Source of the DNA: Podospora bellae-mahoneyi
Taxonomy: Eukaryota; Ascomycota; Sordariomycetes; Sordariales; Podosporaceae
Assembly: GCF_035222275.1 (NCBI RefSeq)
Contig: NC_085885.1
Span: 2,232,001 to 2,296,000 of the forward strand
Length of the DNA: 64,000 nt
Reading direction: 5' to 3'
Position numbers and translations under genes: made by a program. The notes below the pieces were generated by a model that had not been told where the DNA came from, ran no database searches, and was given only the letters and a program-made list of their open reading frames with translations. Below, one piece after another: positions 22,901 through 33,417 of the stretch; the stretch's first letter is position 1; every line of letters starts with the position of its first letter.

Positions 22901-24324
22901 TATCGGCGGGCTGCATAACAACCTCCCTTACCGGGACACGGGAGCGGTTTCGTGATGCGTTGACTCGACCATCATCACGAAGTGGTGGTGCGTGCGTCAT
23001 CGTGGTGGACGATGCTTGGCTTTGAGGAGAGTCAAGACTTTTGGTGCCTGGCGTGCCTGGCGTGCCTACCAAAAAATTTCACTAGCGCTTGCGTAGTCCA
23101 AAATGCGCCAGGCATCCTCAGGCAAGTGCCCCGTATTATGTCCTTCCTGCCCCTGTACTATTCAAACGGTCCACACCCTGTGTGTCCATCGTGTCTGTCC
23201 TCACTTCCAAAGAAAACACATCTCATCTTTGAATCCATCCTCCAACAAATCTATCGACCACGTTTTCGGGCCCCTTAGACCATCCGCAGCCGCTGCAATC
23301 CTCCGCCACAGACAGGCGCCACGCATCCAATTGGGATAAGTGTGCATTTCCGCCCCTGCAGGTCTACGACCCAGCAATGCAACGACGCCAGTGCTGTCCC
23401 TGTCAGGTTCAAGCAGCATGGCAGCGGCATGTTGAAAACCTACGTCGGAATGGATATTTGGAGCTGACCAAGCACGCCCAACGAACACCACGGCATTGGT
23501 TCTCCAAATCCTTCAGAGAACAACCACAACCGAATGCGCGAATCAAGCTTCAAATCCGCCTTGGAGATTGGTGGAGATCATTGGGATACACTAGGGATAT
23601 GAGCCGCCAATCGTCATGGACTCAATCGTTCGATCAAGAGGTCGCCGACGAGGCAAAAAGAACACCACACCACCACAGCATCCAGATTGGCGATGTTCAA
23701 GTTTCCGAGATGCCTTCAACGCTGCGCCAAGCGGCGATACTGCCTTGAGACAAGCACAGGTAAACCTTCTGGCTTTTTTTCGTCTCTTGCTTTTCTCTTG
23801 TCGTCACGTCAGTTGGCTCCTGCTTCTGTTCCGCACGGAGGGGGCATCACTTGTACCCTGCAAGGGCCTTGTGCACACCCAATCCGCTCCAGAATTCCCT
23901 CGACCCGCCAATTCCAGTGACGCTGTGGCCCCTATGCCTTGCTGGAGTCATCCCGCTTTGAAGGCGAGTCTAGTGACTCCACCTTCTCACTCATGAAATT
24001 TCAAGTGGGTTCATAACTCATAGCTATGGGGCACGGCCGGCGAGACACTTTCTCTCCCGGAACACCTCCGGGTCCGGCATTGCCTGTGGTACACCTTGGA
24101 CTCTACTTGGATTCTGAGGCCCCCTACGGTACCCCTGTTCTGCCTGGCGGCACGTATTGCAAGGCTCCGCAGCATGCCATGCCACTCACTTGTCACTGTG
24201 GACATGGATACACACTACTTGGAGATGGTTGCCATCTGAAAATAATTTAAACAGCAGCTATTCCCACCTTTTGGATCATGATCATCAACAGCCCAACACT
24301 CACTTCCAGTTTTTAATAGCTTCA
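16909..24324. other. Long gene-poor interval (7.4 kb)
   Basis: No gene is supported with confidence. Weak candidates are a 258-bp frame at 18094-18351 with plausible amino-acid composition and no recognisable family, followed at once by a GTAAGT, and a 372-bp frame at 23377-23748. Composition is more AT-rich than in the flanking genes. A small direct repeat (GCGTGCCTG) occurs near 23048. No terminal repeats, transposase motif, tRNA or 5S-like fold was found. Accumulated point mutation of old repeats is possible but not demonstrated. Confidence 0.4.
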
Positions 24325-24354
24325 CATCAACATCAACATCAACATTAACATCAA
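24325..24354 (+). repeat. (CATCAA)n hexamer run in the leader of the Clr5-domain gene
   Basis: Five hexamers, four CATCAA and one CATTAA, end one base before the ATG at 24356. The run is purely leader sequence and may be part of a translation-start context. Confidence 0.85.
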
Positions 24355-24355
24355 C

Positions 24356-25043
24356 ATGTCTGGATACTACCACATGCCACTCCAGGGCCAGCATGACCAG
24401 CAACATGCTGAGCCGTCTGCCTTTCGACCTTCCCGAGCAGAGGACTGGGAACCATACCGAGACATCATTGCACATCTCTACAACACGATGAAGCTCAAGG
24501 ATGTCATGACCGAGATGCAGATGACATACAACTTCAAAGCAACGTAAGCTTCCACCTCTCCCCAACACCAAAACGTTGAACTGACATGTTTGATATTAGT
24601 GAGAAGCAGTACAAGACTCAGTTGAAGAAGTGGAACCTTGATACCAAGTACATCAAGGCATCCGAGTACATGGCCATGCTTCAGATCATGCGTGAGCGGG
24701 AGGCCCAGGACCCATCCAAGCAGACACGCTTCATTCTTCGCGGGAGACCAGTAGATCCCAAGGATATTGCTCGGTTTGAGAAGCGGCACCAGAAGAAAGG
24801 GACACTGAAGGAAGGGGAGCTGGCAGAGCTTCAGGGTAGGCAAAATCTACCGTTCTTCACACATGACCATCAACTAATATATCAACCACAGAACCTGTCG
24901 AGGACCTCATCTATCACACTCCTTCTCCTGAGCCAACAGGATATGCATACACTGCAACCTCCGACTACGGGTCACCCTCTTCGTATGCAACCACGTCTGC
25001 ATACGACACTTCCTCGCAATACGCCTATAGCTACGGCATGTGA
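24356..25043 (+). CDS. Clr5-domain protein with a Tyr/Ser-rich tail
   Basis: Three exons, 24356-24543, 24600-24835 and 24892-25043, joined by GTAAGC..TAG and GTAGGC..CAG introns, give about 191 residues. Residues ~27-85 fit the Clr5 domain: WEPYRDIIAHLYNTMKLKDV, then a K-rich stretch with KQYKTQLKKWNLDTKYIKAS. A basic helix RFEKRHQKKGTLKEGELAEL follows. The last ~45 residues are rich in Tyr, Ser and Thr and end SYGM. The domain is widespread in filamentous ascomycetes, and the name comes from S. pombe Clr5, involved in silencing. The molecular role here is unknown. The protein is short compared with many Clr5 proteins, which often carry ankyrin or TPR repeats. Confidence 0.85.
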
Positions 25044-28000
25044 CCCGAGCAATGCATCTACGACCACGCAAGGTGGCTTTCTACCCGAATTTTTTAACGA
25101 CGAGGTGCAACCGCAGATGGGGGCGCATCGTCGAATTCCTTTTTTCAGCAATAGTTCTTCCTTACACTTAATGCACGCATATGGGACAACGGTAGGACAT
25201 GATTTGGAGGCATCTCATCTTTCATTTGGTGGACTGGAGGAGTAATTGGATACCCATGGATTTGATTGGTTTGGACTTACACGGGCGTTTTTTGCTTGCA
25301 GCGGATAGACACATATAGACGTGACAGTGGTGCATCGACTATGATTACTCATCATGCATCATCGAATCTTGTATCACCATCTTGAGGCCTCGTCTGATGT
25401 TTGAACAAGTATGGCTGTAAGTCTTTGGCTGGTCAGCCCTCTCCAGGCTCGATCATAGGCTGGTTTGACCTTCCAATCAGAGACACCCTTCCCCCAATCC
25501 CAACTCCCGACCGAGTGGCCATCGGGAACAACATGAGGCGGCCCCGGCTCAGCTACCCGTGAGCCAAGGCCTTGCGCCTCGCAATATCTGGTCCCAACAG
25601 GACATAGCTTCAGCTCTCTGACAAATCTGGATGCCTAGCGTTGTTCAACCATCTCGAAAATAAAAGCAGACTCCTTGCTTCATGCGGATCTTGCTCGGCA
25701 AGGCGTACCGAGATCCGTCCGAAGCACTCCGGTCATCTTTTTGTTTGCTTGCTTCAAGGCGAATCCATCACGAACGGGCTGCTTCATGGCCAAACAATGT
25801 TTCAACCAGATTGTGGGAACAGCTGTGGCTGTGCAACCGGCCCCTTGACCATCGTCGGATAAATGGGCTCCCAAGAGGTAGGATTTAAGGTTAGTAGTGC
25901 TTATACCCCATACTGGTTCCCACATACTCAGCCGACCAAGCCAATAGACCCGGCTTGTTTTGTTTCTTTGACGGGCGGTGGTTCAAAAAAACAAGCTTTT
26001 TTTTGTTTCTTTGTAGGGGCTGGGCTTGGTTTCTCTGTGGAATTCTTTCCCCATTCCCAAGCGATAAGGACCTTGCATGACCGCTTAAGTCCATTTTTGA
26101 AGTTTGAGCCAATGCCGGTGTGTGTTTCTGAAAGGCCTCGTGGCTTTGATGGCAAAAAGGGGGGGGAGGGAAGGTGATTTGTGGTTGTATTTTGCTTGTT
26201 GGTTCTGGCATTTCCAAGCCTCTTTGTATTAATTTGCGCTGTGTAACCCGAGAAAAACTGGGTTTTCGTAAATGCTACTATCGTGATTGTAGACACGCGC
26301 GCGCATAGCCTTCTTGGACTTGTAGTACCCCCGCGACGGGAAAGATAGCGGTCCCTCCTTAATTCCGATATGTCACTGGCGTCCCCCCGCCCCTAAAATA
26401 GGCGTATACTTTGTACCCCACAAAGTTTGAGAACAACCTGAGGTACCAGCCCGGGTGACTCAGGCATTTAATTCCAGGATCTCGAAATACAACTTTACCT
26501 TCTTTGACCGGTAAGTCACTCCCGTCATATAAGCGCAAGTGTCATTGTCGTTGTTTTAATCAGATCCGATATGCAATCGGAGAGATATGGAGCGAATGCA
26601 TCAGGGGTGGACTAGCCCCTCCAAGAGACCCTTACTGGATACATCCCCCAACCCCATTCCCATTTCACGAAAAGCTGCTGCCTGGCCCGTCCGGGCGCAC
26701 GCGCGGAGTCCACCAACATTATTCGGGATTTTTTTTTTGATTTCCACTTTGGCGTTGTGCAGCGCCCCACGTTTTATTCCACAGGCTTGGTGGACACCAC
26801 CATCAAGCTTTCGCGACTCAGTGATGCAAGATTGCTACCCAATTTTCTGAATCAGTCACGACGGTAATATCGGAAGTAGGCAGATTTCATTTTGAGGGAG
26901 AGATAATACGCCTTTTCATGTGATCAATGATGTGATGGACGCCAGGCAGCATTCTGCCTTGGCAATCATAAGAGAACCCCCTGGTGGAGAGGAACCATGC
27001 TGGGTAAGGTTACTCTTTTGATATGGCCTGTGCGCTTGCATTCTTTTGAAACAAACTCCCGTGTAGCTTCGGAGTTTATTCTTGGTTGCCTCGTTAACGT
27101 TAGGTGCCTTCAACTTGAACAGTTCTTTTTGCTCCGCTGAATCGATATCACAGTTAGTTATGGACGCTTGGGCGGGATAGAGGGTTGGCACTTTCCTCTT
27201 CTGGTTCTTGCTCGTGAGTGAGTTTTATTTCAGCTGAGGAAAAGGACACGAAGAACCTCGCGCTTCAAAGGTAAGGTTAAAGGGGCTTTGGCATGGTGTA
27301 CTAACTTCCGGAGTTGAGACGGGAATGATTATGTGCCTGGTCAGTACAGTAACACGGACCCCGCGCGGGCGGGATGTAGCCCTTGACAGCATATGTCGTG
27401 ATCTGGCAAAGGGGGGATGGGGGTGGTTACACGAGGACGGCGCGGAGGGACTAACGCTACGCCTGATCCGGGGGGGTTACGTCTGACTCGGTGATACTGG
27501 GGGTACGTTTTATCAACTGGGGGGCTCGATTGTGATTCATATGTGCCTAATGGTGGATGTGAAGGTGTGCCTGAAAGAAGGTGATGTCATGGGTTAAAAA
27601 CGAGCAGTGTAACTGATGTAGCTGTTGGATGGTTACGGGCCGAAGAGTTTACAAAAATGGAAAATGCTAGCTGACGTATGAGGTCCTACGTTCGTATCTC
27701 AGGCCGAAGTTCCGGGAACATGATTAGTGATGGCGTCCTTCAACGCCTTCAGCCATGCCAGACTACCCGAACCTTGTCCAACAAACATTATCGCTTTCTG
27801 TTTTGTGTATCGTATTGACTATGAAAGGCAAAGCCAATCATATAGTGAAGTCGGTTTCACAGGAGTGTCTCGGCCCTAAGAGACTACAGATGTAGGCGGA
27901 AGTCCCGATAACACTATATCAAGATATCTGCGGGCTCCGGGATTCGACATCACCAAGCTGCTTCATTATATCGTATGAGGCTTGACGCCAGACCCTGAGG

Positions 28001-29449
28001 CAAACCAACTGCATCCTATAGTCTGTTTCACCAGCCATTGAAGATTACTGATACGGATAATACCTCTACATCCGTCCGCCGAACTTCGGGTCTCGCCGAA
28101 CAAACAGTGACCTTCCTAAGTTTGAGAAAGGCACAGCCAACATGAGCTTGAATCGTGTAGTCTTATCCAATCGGCGTAACCCGGCCCTAAGCACTTACGT
28201 ATATAGAGGCTGGCATCTCATAGGCTAATTAGTATGGAATGTTGTGTAACACGGGAAAGAACCATTGTGCCGCCGCCACAATATTCTGGTGGAATAACTG
28301 AGATATTCCTCTGCCTCACACCGCACCAACAGACAGCCACAACCTCCTACGCAGAATTTCAGGAACATTCCTCCGCGTTGCACAAACTTGAAGCCACCGC
28401 CAAGTAAAAGTCTCTGTGTAGCACGGAGTGTATTGGTTGCCCGTCTAGCTGGGTGCCTTGGCTACAAATATCGTTGCCTGGCAGGAGTTGGAATCTGCGA
28501 CAGCAATCGATAGCAAGGAAATTAAGTTGATGAGCCAACACGAACACACAAGTCCAGGTAATGGGATAGCGAATTCTATCAAGTGCAACTTGCAGTCTGG
28601 GAGGAATTCGCTGCGAGAGCAACTCGAATGCACGATCCTGGGGTAGTGCTTCCCACATGCAATAAGCTCCAAAACGGCCAAAGCTTTCATCCTGGAGAGG
28701 GCTGGAGAAGGGGTGGAATGGTGCAGTGATCGAGCAGAGGGACGTCTTGAAACATCAGTTGCCATGCACCAAACAGATCACAAGCTCTTGATACTAGTAT
28801 TAACGGGATCTTGGAGTCAAGTCGTTTTGGTGTTTTTACGGCTTAGTTTGATGGGTAATGTTGTTATCAAGTGTCAATGTGAGTAAGCTGTTAAGTTGTT
28901 CATGTTCTGTTTAATTTATAATTCTTTTTCGCTTTTTTTCTTTGAGAGTAGGTCTTTTATCAATTCTGACCAGGTTGATATATAGACAAGCCTGGCTAAG
29001 TGCTACGCTGTATAATCAGCCTAATAGAATCAGCTCCCCATTATGGTTAAATTAGTTGGCCCTAACCATGGGTACGGAGAAAACTTAGCAACTTGAAGAG
29101 ATTTTCAGAGGTAGAGGAGAGAGCTGCTGAAGTATGTGTGTTGTTGAAGACTGTATTGTGAGCAGAGAAATGCTGCTTCCGAGCCATAAAGATTACATCA
29201 CATTGAAGCCAGACACATAACAATCCCTCTGTTAACAACGCCAATTTGAACTCAATAGAGTTACCAAAGGATTCTCCCAATACTATCGGCCAAAAAAAAT
29301 GAAGACAATCAAGCCAAAAACGCAGTCTGCTTTCACATCCACAGATGCTAGCACCAGGCCATCCACACAGCTGTCCCCCAAAAATACAACCCCTTACTAG
29401 GTTCGCTCCAAACAGCCAGCTGTTCTCATGCCAGGAATACACAAAATAA

Positions 29450-29451
<2 letters not shown>
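25044..29451. other. Long gene-poor interval (4.4 kb)
   Basis: No supported gene. Open frames at 25891-26217 and 29062-29442 on the minus strand are short, with no recognisable motif. AT-rich sequence predominates from about 26200. No terminal repeats, tRNA or rRNA fold was recognised. Confidence 0.4.
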
Positions 29452-29482
<31 letters not shown>

Positions 29483-29516
29483 AAGAAAAAGAAAAAAAAA
29501 GAAAAAAAAGGGAAAG
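29452..29516 (+). repeat. A-rich homopurine tract
   Basis: About 65 bases of A with scattered G, opening with a run of 21 A. The upstream 400 bp show no reverse transcriptase or other LINE coding signal, so a retroposon tail is not supported. It could be a simple low-complexity tract or a nucleosome-excluding element. Confidence 0.9.
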
Positions 29517-29625
29517 GTCCCCGCCATGATGGCTCTCATCTCCTCCGTCTATCAAATGCAGTCCCGTTGACTACCATTCTGCCTCCCCTTGCCCACATCT
29601 CTGCTACTCCAGCCGCCAAATTTAT

Positions 29626-30089
29626 CTACCCCAGGTGTCCTGCTCCATTCTTTGCAGCGTCCTTCTTCGTAGCCTCGTAAAGAGCCTTGTCAGCATCAAC
29701 CAGTTCCCTCTTGGCTTGATTCCAGTTATCTCTTTTCCTTTCAACGTCGTACTCGGCGATTTCGACACGATATAGCTTCGCGGGCCATGCAGCCTTAGCT
29801 GCGTCCCGTTCGGCCATGGTAGAACTCGTCGTGTTCAATTTAAGATACTCTTCCTTGGGAATCTCCCTGCTCTCTGGGCCCATTCCAGTTCGTCTTCAGC
29901 TTTTCTGAGTGCGGACTTGTTCCATGTGGCTAGCCTTTCCAACCTTGTGGCTTCCCTTTTGAGATCGGACAATGTGGGGGGGAGTGAGTGAGTGTGGGCT
30001 TGTGTGGTTTGATGCGAGAGTGTGGATTCTTGGAAGATTTCGAGTGTTGGAGGAGGTGAGTTGGGAGTGTGTGCCTGCATGTTCAACAT
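29626..30089 (-). CDS. Possible small coiled-coil protein, frame switch inside
   Basis: Two overlapping minus-strand frames together look like one charged coiled-coil protein. The upstream frame (to 29835) contains LKREATRLERLATWNKSALR and ends after EDELEWA. The downstream frame (29883-29626, with its own ATG at 29883) continues with KLYRVEIAEYDVERKRDNWN and ends NGAGHLG. No convincing GT-AG intron joins them in the 49-bp overlap. Either only the 85-residue downstream ORF is real, or the gene carries a one-base frame change near 29850-29880. No family was recognised. Confidence 0.3.
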
Positions 30090-30538
30090 GCTTCAAGAGG
30101 CCGAGGGAAGATATCTATTTGCAAGGGAAGGAATGTGCGGTGTGTGGCACGAGGGCATTTGGCAGGTTGAAATCAGCTGGGTGACTTGGAAGTTGTGTGA
30201 ACATGGAAAGCAGGAAAGTATAACTATGAAAGCGTCAGCCATCAAGGTTCCAGGTTACCTGCCCGGTCATACTCAGGTTGCAAACAACAATACGGTTTCA
30301 GAATTCGAATATCTAGTACCGCCGTCCATTTTCTCTGACACTGTGCTATCTCGACAGGTCGCGGTGGCCTCCATCTTCATACCAGACGGCCACCTTTAAC
30401 TTGTGAGTCGCGACCCATATGTCACGGCTCATTGACACCTGTGGGCTTGCAAAGGCGAACGCTGGCAGTTACCCAACCTTTCACATGGAAAGGATTCCGG
30501 CTTTTCTCGGCGTCTCGGTGTCATGTCCCCTGCCGGCA
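30090..30538. other. Intergenic
   Basis: 449 bp with nothing recognisable, containing only short overlapping frames without motifs. Confidence 0.4.
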
Positions 30539-32101
30539 CTATTCGGCCACTTCCTCAAGGTGTCGTTTCGAGAGCAAGTAGGGTCGCCTTTTGCGCAAGT
30601 TGATCCCGCTTGGGAATTCCACCCTTCCATCCTCCTTCACCATTGCCGGAAGCTCATCTCCACACCCATAACATGAAAGCCCGCACCTGTTTGAAAATAT
30701 CCTTTCAGAACCAGTGGCTGCAAATTTTCGAGACGAATTGGGCCCATTGACCTCACACTCCCAGCAATACACCTCAATTTCATCCAATCGGTCAAAGCAT
30801 TCCTGCATGACTTGGCGAAGATTTACAACCACAGGCTGGTGTGATTCTTCTTCGGAATCTTCCGTGTTCAACCATGGCGAAAGGGAGTCGCCACAGTCGT
30901 GACAGAATAAAGGACTTTCTCCAGGTGTCGAACTACATAACATGTCTTCAGCCAGATCTGGTATTATTAGCTTCCCATCTTGGTCAATGTGTTGCGGCTC
31001 GCACTTCCAGCAAAAGGGCAGATTATGAGTGTCCAAATCGCTCTTTAGCTCTTGTTCAATAAATCTCGTCACGTCCACGGGGTACACCGAGTGTATTGCC
31101 TCGTCAAATTGATACTCGGCTGGAGATTGCGCGGTTCTCAATCTCTTGCGCCTGGCTGCTTCCGCTCTCGAATATCTTTCCAATCCTGTCGACAATCCCA
31201 AGTCCAATTGCGGCGCTGATAAGGGAGAGCTGAAATCAAAATCGGCAGCCATTCCGGTACCAAAAGATATTGGCGGGGGAACAAGTGGCCTTTCTTCCGG
31301 TGAAAGAATGGAATGAGACCCCTGTCGTGGCCTCTCCATTTTCATACTCTCGGCGAGTAACCCAAGTTCCCGGCTTTTCCTAGGGTGGCGGGAGAGATAT
31401 CGATGCTGTATGATCCTCCGCACCTTTCTGCTGAATATTGCCCACCAAAGAATAGTGAAGGGAAAGCCAACAAGTACGGCGCCGAAATCCTGGGAGTACC
31501 CCGCGCTGACATCAATTTCTCGTCGATACATGCGCGAAACAATCCACGGCGTTGGTGGCGGATCGAGAGAAGCCGTTTTGACTGTCTGGCAACTGGTCTG
31601 CTTGAAATTGCTCTGCGAAAATTGGATGTTAGAGAGTTTGCTTGGGATGAAAGTAAGTATCCGTGGCAATAAAAAACTCACTGTCTGGCAAAACTCCAAG
31701 AACTCTTTCTTCGCCGTCCACTCAGCCAACCTTAAAGCCTTTCGGCTATCCTCCATCGCACAAATCGCTGTCCATAGTGCTACGCAGGTCACAGCAAAAC
31801 CGGCCATTGCAGCCAGGATTCGGCTGGTTCTACCAAAAATGATCCTGTATCTTCCAAAGACAGATGCAGGTTTTAGACTTCGGAAAAACGCGCTGAGAAT
31901 TGCCACAAACTTGAATGTATTCATGGAGTTTGCAAAACTCGCGAATGGGTTGGTTGAATGTGATTCTCCCAATTCCCTCTCCTTCGTAGGGCAAGAGAAT
32001 GGTCTAGAATAGCTCGGCATTATCGTCGCTGCTGCATCAACAGATGGACCAGGTGAAACAGGTCCTCCACTACCCATGGTTGAATGCTCGTGATCGGCCA
32101 T
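30539..32101 (-). CDS. Uncharacterised membrane protein with four CxxC pairs near the C-terminus
   Basis: The minus-strand frame is read from the ATG at 32101 (MADHEHSTM); another ATG lies upstream at 32152. A 69-bp intron at 31681-31613 (GTGAGT, branch CTCTAAC, CGCAG end) is a multiple of three and stop-free, so the frame stays open through it; splicing removes 23 residues. Two hydrophobic stretches are visible: ILAAMAGFAVTCVALWTAIC, and VLVGFPFTILWWAIF after the intron. The C-terminal third contains CWKC, CHDC, CWEC and CYGC, spaced as two pairs that could bind zinc. The last residues are very basic. No family was recognised, and the role is unknown. Confidence 0.72.
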   Translation of the reverse strand: MADHEHSTMGSGGPVSPGPSVDAAATIMPSYSRPFSCPTKERELGESHSTNPFASFANSMNTFKFVAILSAFFRSLKPASVFGRYRIIFGRTSRILAAMAGFAVTCVALWTAICAMEDSRKALRLAEWTAKKEFLEFCQTVSFLLPRILTFIPSKLSNIQFSQSNFKQTSCQTVKTASLDPPPTPWIVSRMYRREIDVSAGYSQDFGAVLVGFPFTILWWAIFSRKVRRIIQHRYLSRHPRKSRELGLLAESMKMERPRQGSHSILSPEERPLVPPPISFGTGMAADFDFSSPLSAPQLDLGLSTGLERYSRAEAARRKRLRTAQSPAEYQFDEAIHSVYPVDVTRFIEQELKSDLDTHNLPFCWKCEPQHIDQDGKLIIPDLAEDMLCSSTPGESPLFCHDCGDSLSPWLNTEDSEEESHQPVVVNLRQVMQECFDRLDEIEVYCWECEVNGPNSSRKFAATGSERIFSNRCGLSCYGCGDELPAMVKEDGRVEFPSGINLRKRRPYLLSKRHLEEVAE

Positions 32102-33417
32102 ATCGACACCTGATGGATTCAGTTTGCCTAGGTAATTTACTGCTAAGATCATAAGATGGTACTTTTGAAGTCTCGACACTTTGTTGAATGAGGGCGGGGG
32201 TCTCCATGTTCAGTGTGGCAGTGCATAAGCAGGTAAGGTAGCTCTGCATGTACCTTGAACAGCCCCCAAGCACTTTCAGCCTCGTCGCAAATGTGAGATG
32301 GAACACATCGATCTCTATATCATCCGGTTTTGACTTTGAGTTAGAAACAACAAGCGAACTGGACACATGAACCGAACCCCCCAGAAGTCAGAAATATAGC
32401 ATGTATGGAAGGCCTTCCGCAGCTCGAGCGAGTGACTTCGGTGCGGCCTAGAGATGGCCAATCAGCAGGATATGGAAAGCCATTCAGATGTTTATTTTCC
32501 AGCTTACTGCGCTGCCTGTGTCTAAGAGGGTTCTCGAGACAGAACGGTAATGGTCAACACCTCGGGTAGCGTTTCGTGTATGGGGAATCCTGTCTTTTGT
32601 CACTACTGCGGGACCGTATTGCACGGTGGACAAACGAGGAGGAAGAATCTGTCCGGAACTCGGAAATGACAAACGGAGTCAGGTTGCGCAAGAATTTGGA
32701 TGCATCTCAGAGGACTTGGCGGGGGGGGGGGTTAAAGACAGGTTGAGTCAACAGCAGGTCAGCATTGGGGGCAGAATCTCATGAACAGCATTCTAGTCAA
32801 CATGATCTGGGGAGAAGCTCAATCAAGTATATTGGGGAGCTGAAAAGTCGAAAAAAGATAGAAGTTGATGTCGCAGCCCGACCACTAGGTACCTACCGTA
32901 TCTTGCATGGGCTTTGCGGGAACTTGCTTTTCTCAAACCACTGCAATTTTCGGCGGACCATCGACAACAATGTCTCGCTTGTGTTTCACGGGAACAGCAG
33001 AGAGAAAGTCTGCTTTTTCAGTGCCAAGCATTGATATATATAATCTGTATCTGGTACTATCATGGTCAAGGCACTAGCCTCCACATTCTCCACCTCTCTC
33101 GTTGAGCTCGCGTCCTTTTTTGTTCTCCAATAACACCTATCACCGCCTTTTCCATCGTCGTCAACATTCATTACAACTGGGTTTTGCCCCAACACCACGA
33201 TGTCTCTCATCCATCAATCAATGCCACAGAGCTATCTTGCTTAAACAAGACACCTTCAATACATATCGGAGTATAAGGCCTACAGGTACCTTTGTCTCGA
33301 ATCACCACAGCGCGCAGAATCCTCGCGAGCTGGACATACCGGAGGTCCAGTCCCTGGAGCTTCAAATCTTGAATCAGGCCTTGGGCCGTTGGTTGGCATC
33401 CGGGCAGATTTCCTGGC
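32102..33417. other. Intergenic
   Basis: About 1.3 kb. A run of 11 G lies at 32721-32731. Pyrimidine-rich leader-like sequence around 33090-33200 precedes the decayed gene at 33418 and could be its old promoter or 5' exon. An open frame at 33102-33455 has no motif. Confidence 0.4.

Noticed and set aside
27930-27965. Possible tRNA B-box on the minus strand (GTCGAATCCC)
   Set aside because: The T-arm does not pair and no A-box or acceptor stem was found.
29452-29516. Poly(A) tail of a retroposon
   Set aside because: No reverse transcriptase or other element coding sequence lies upstream and no target-site duplication was seen.
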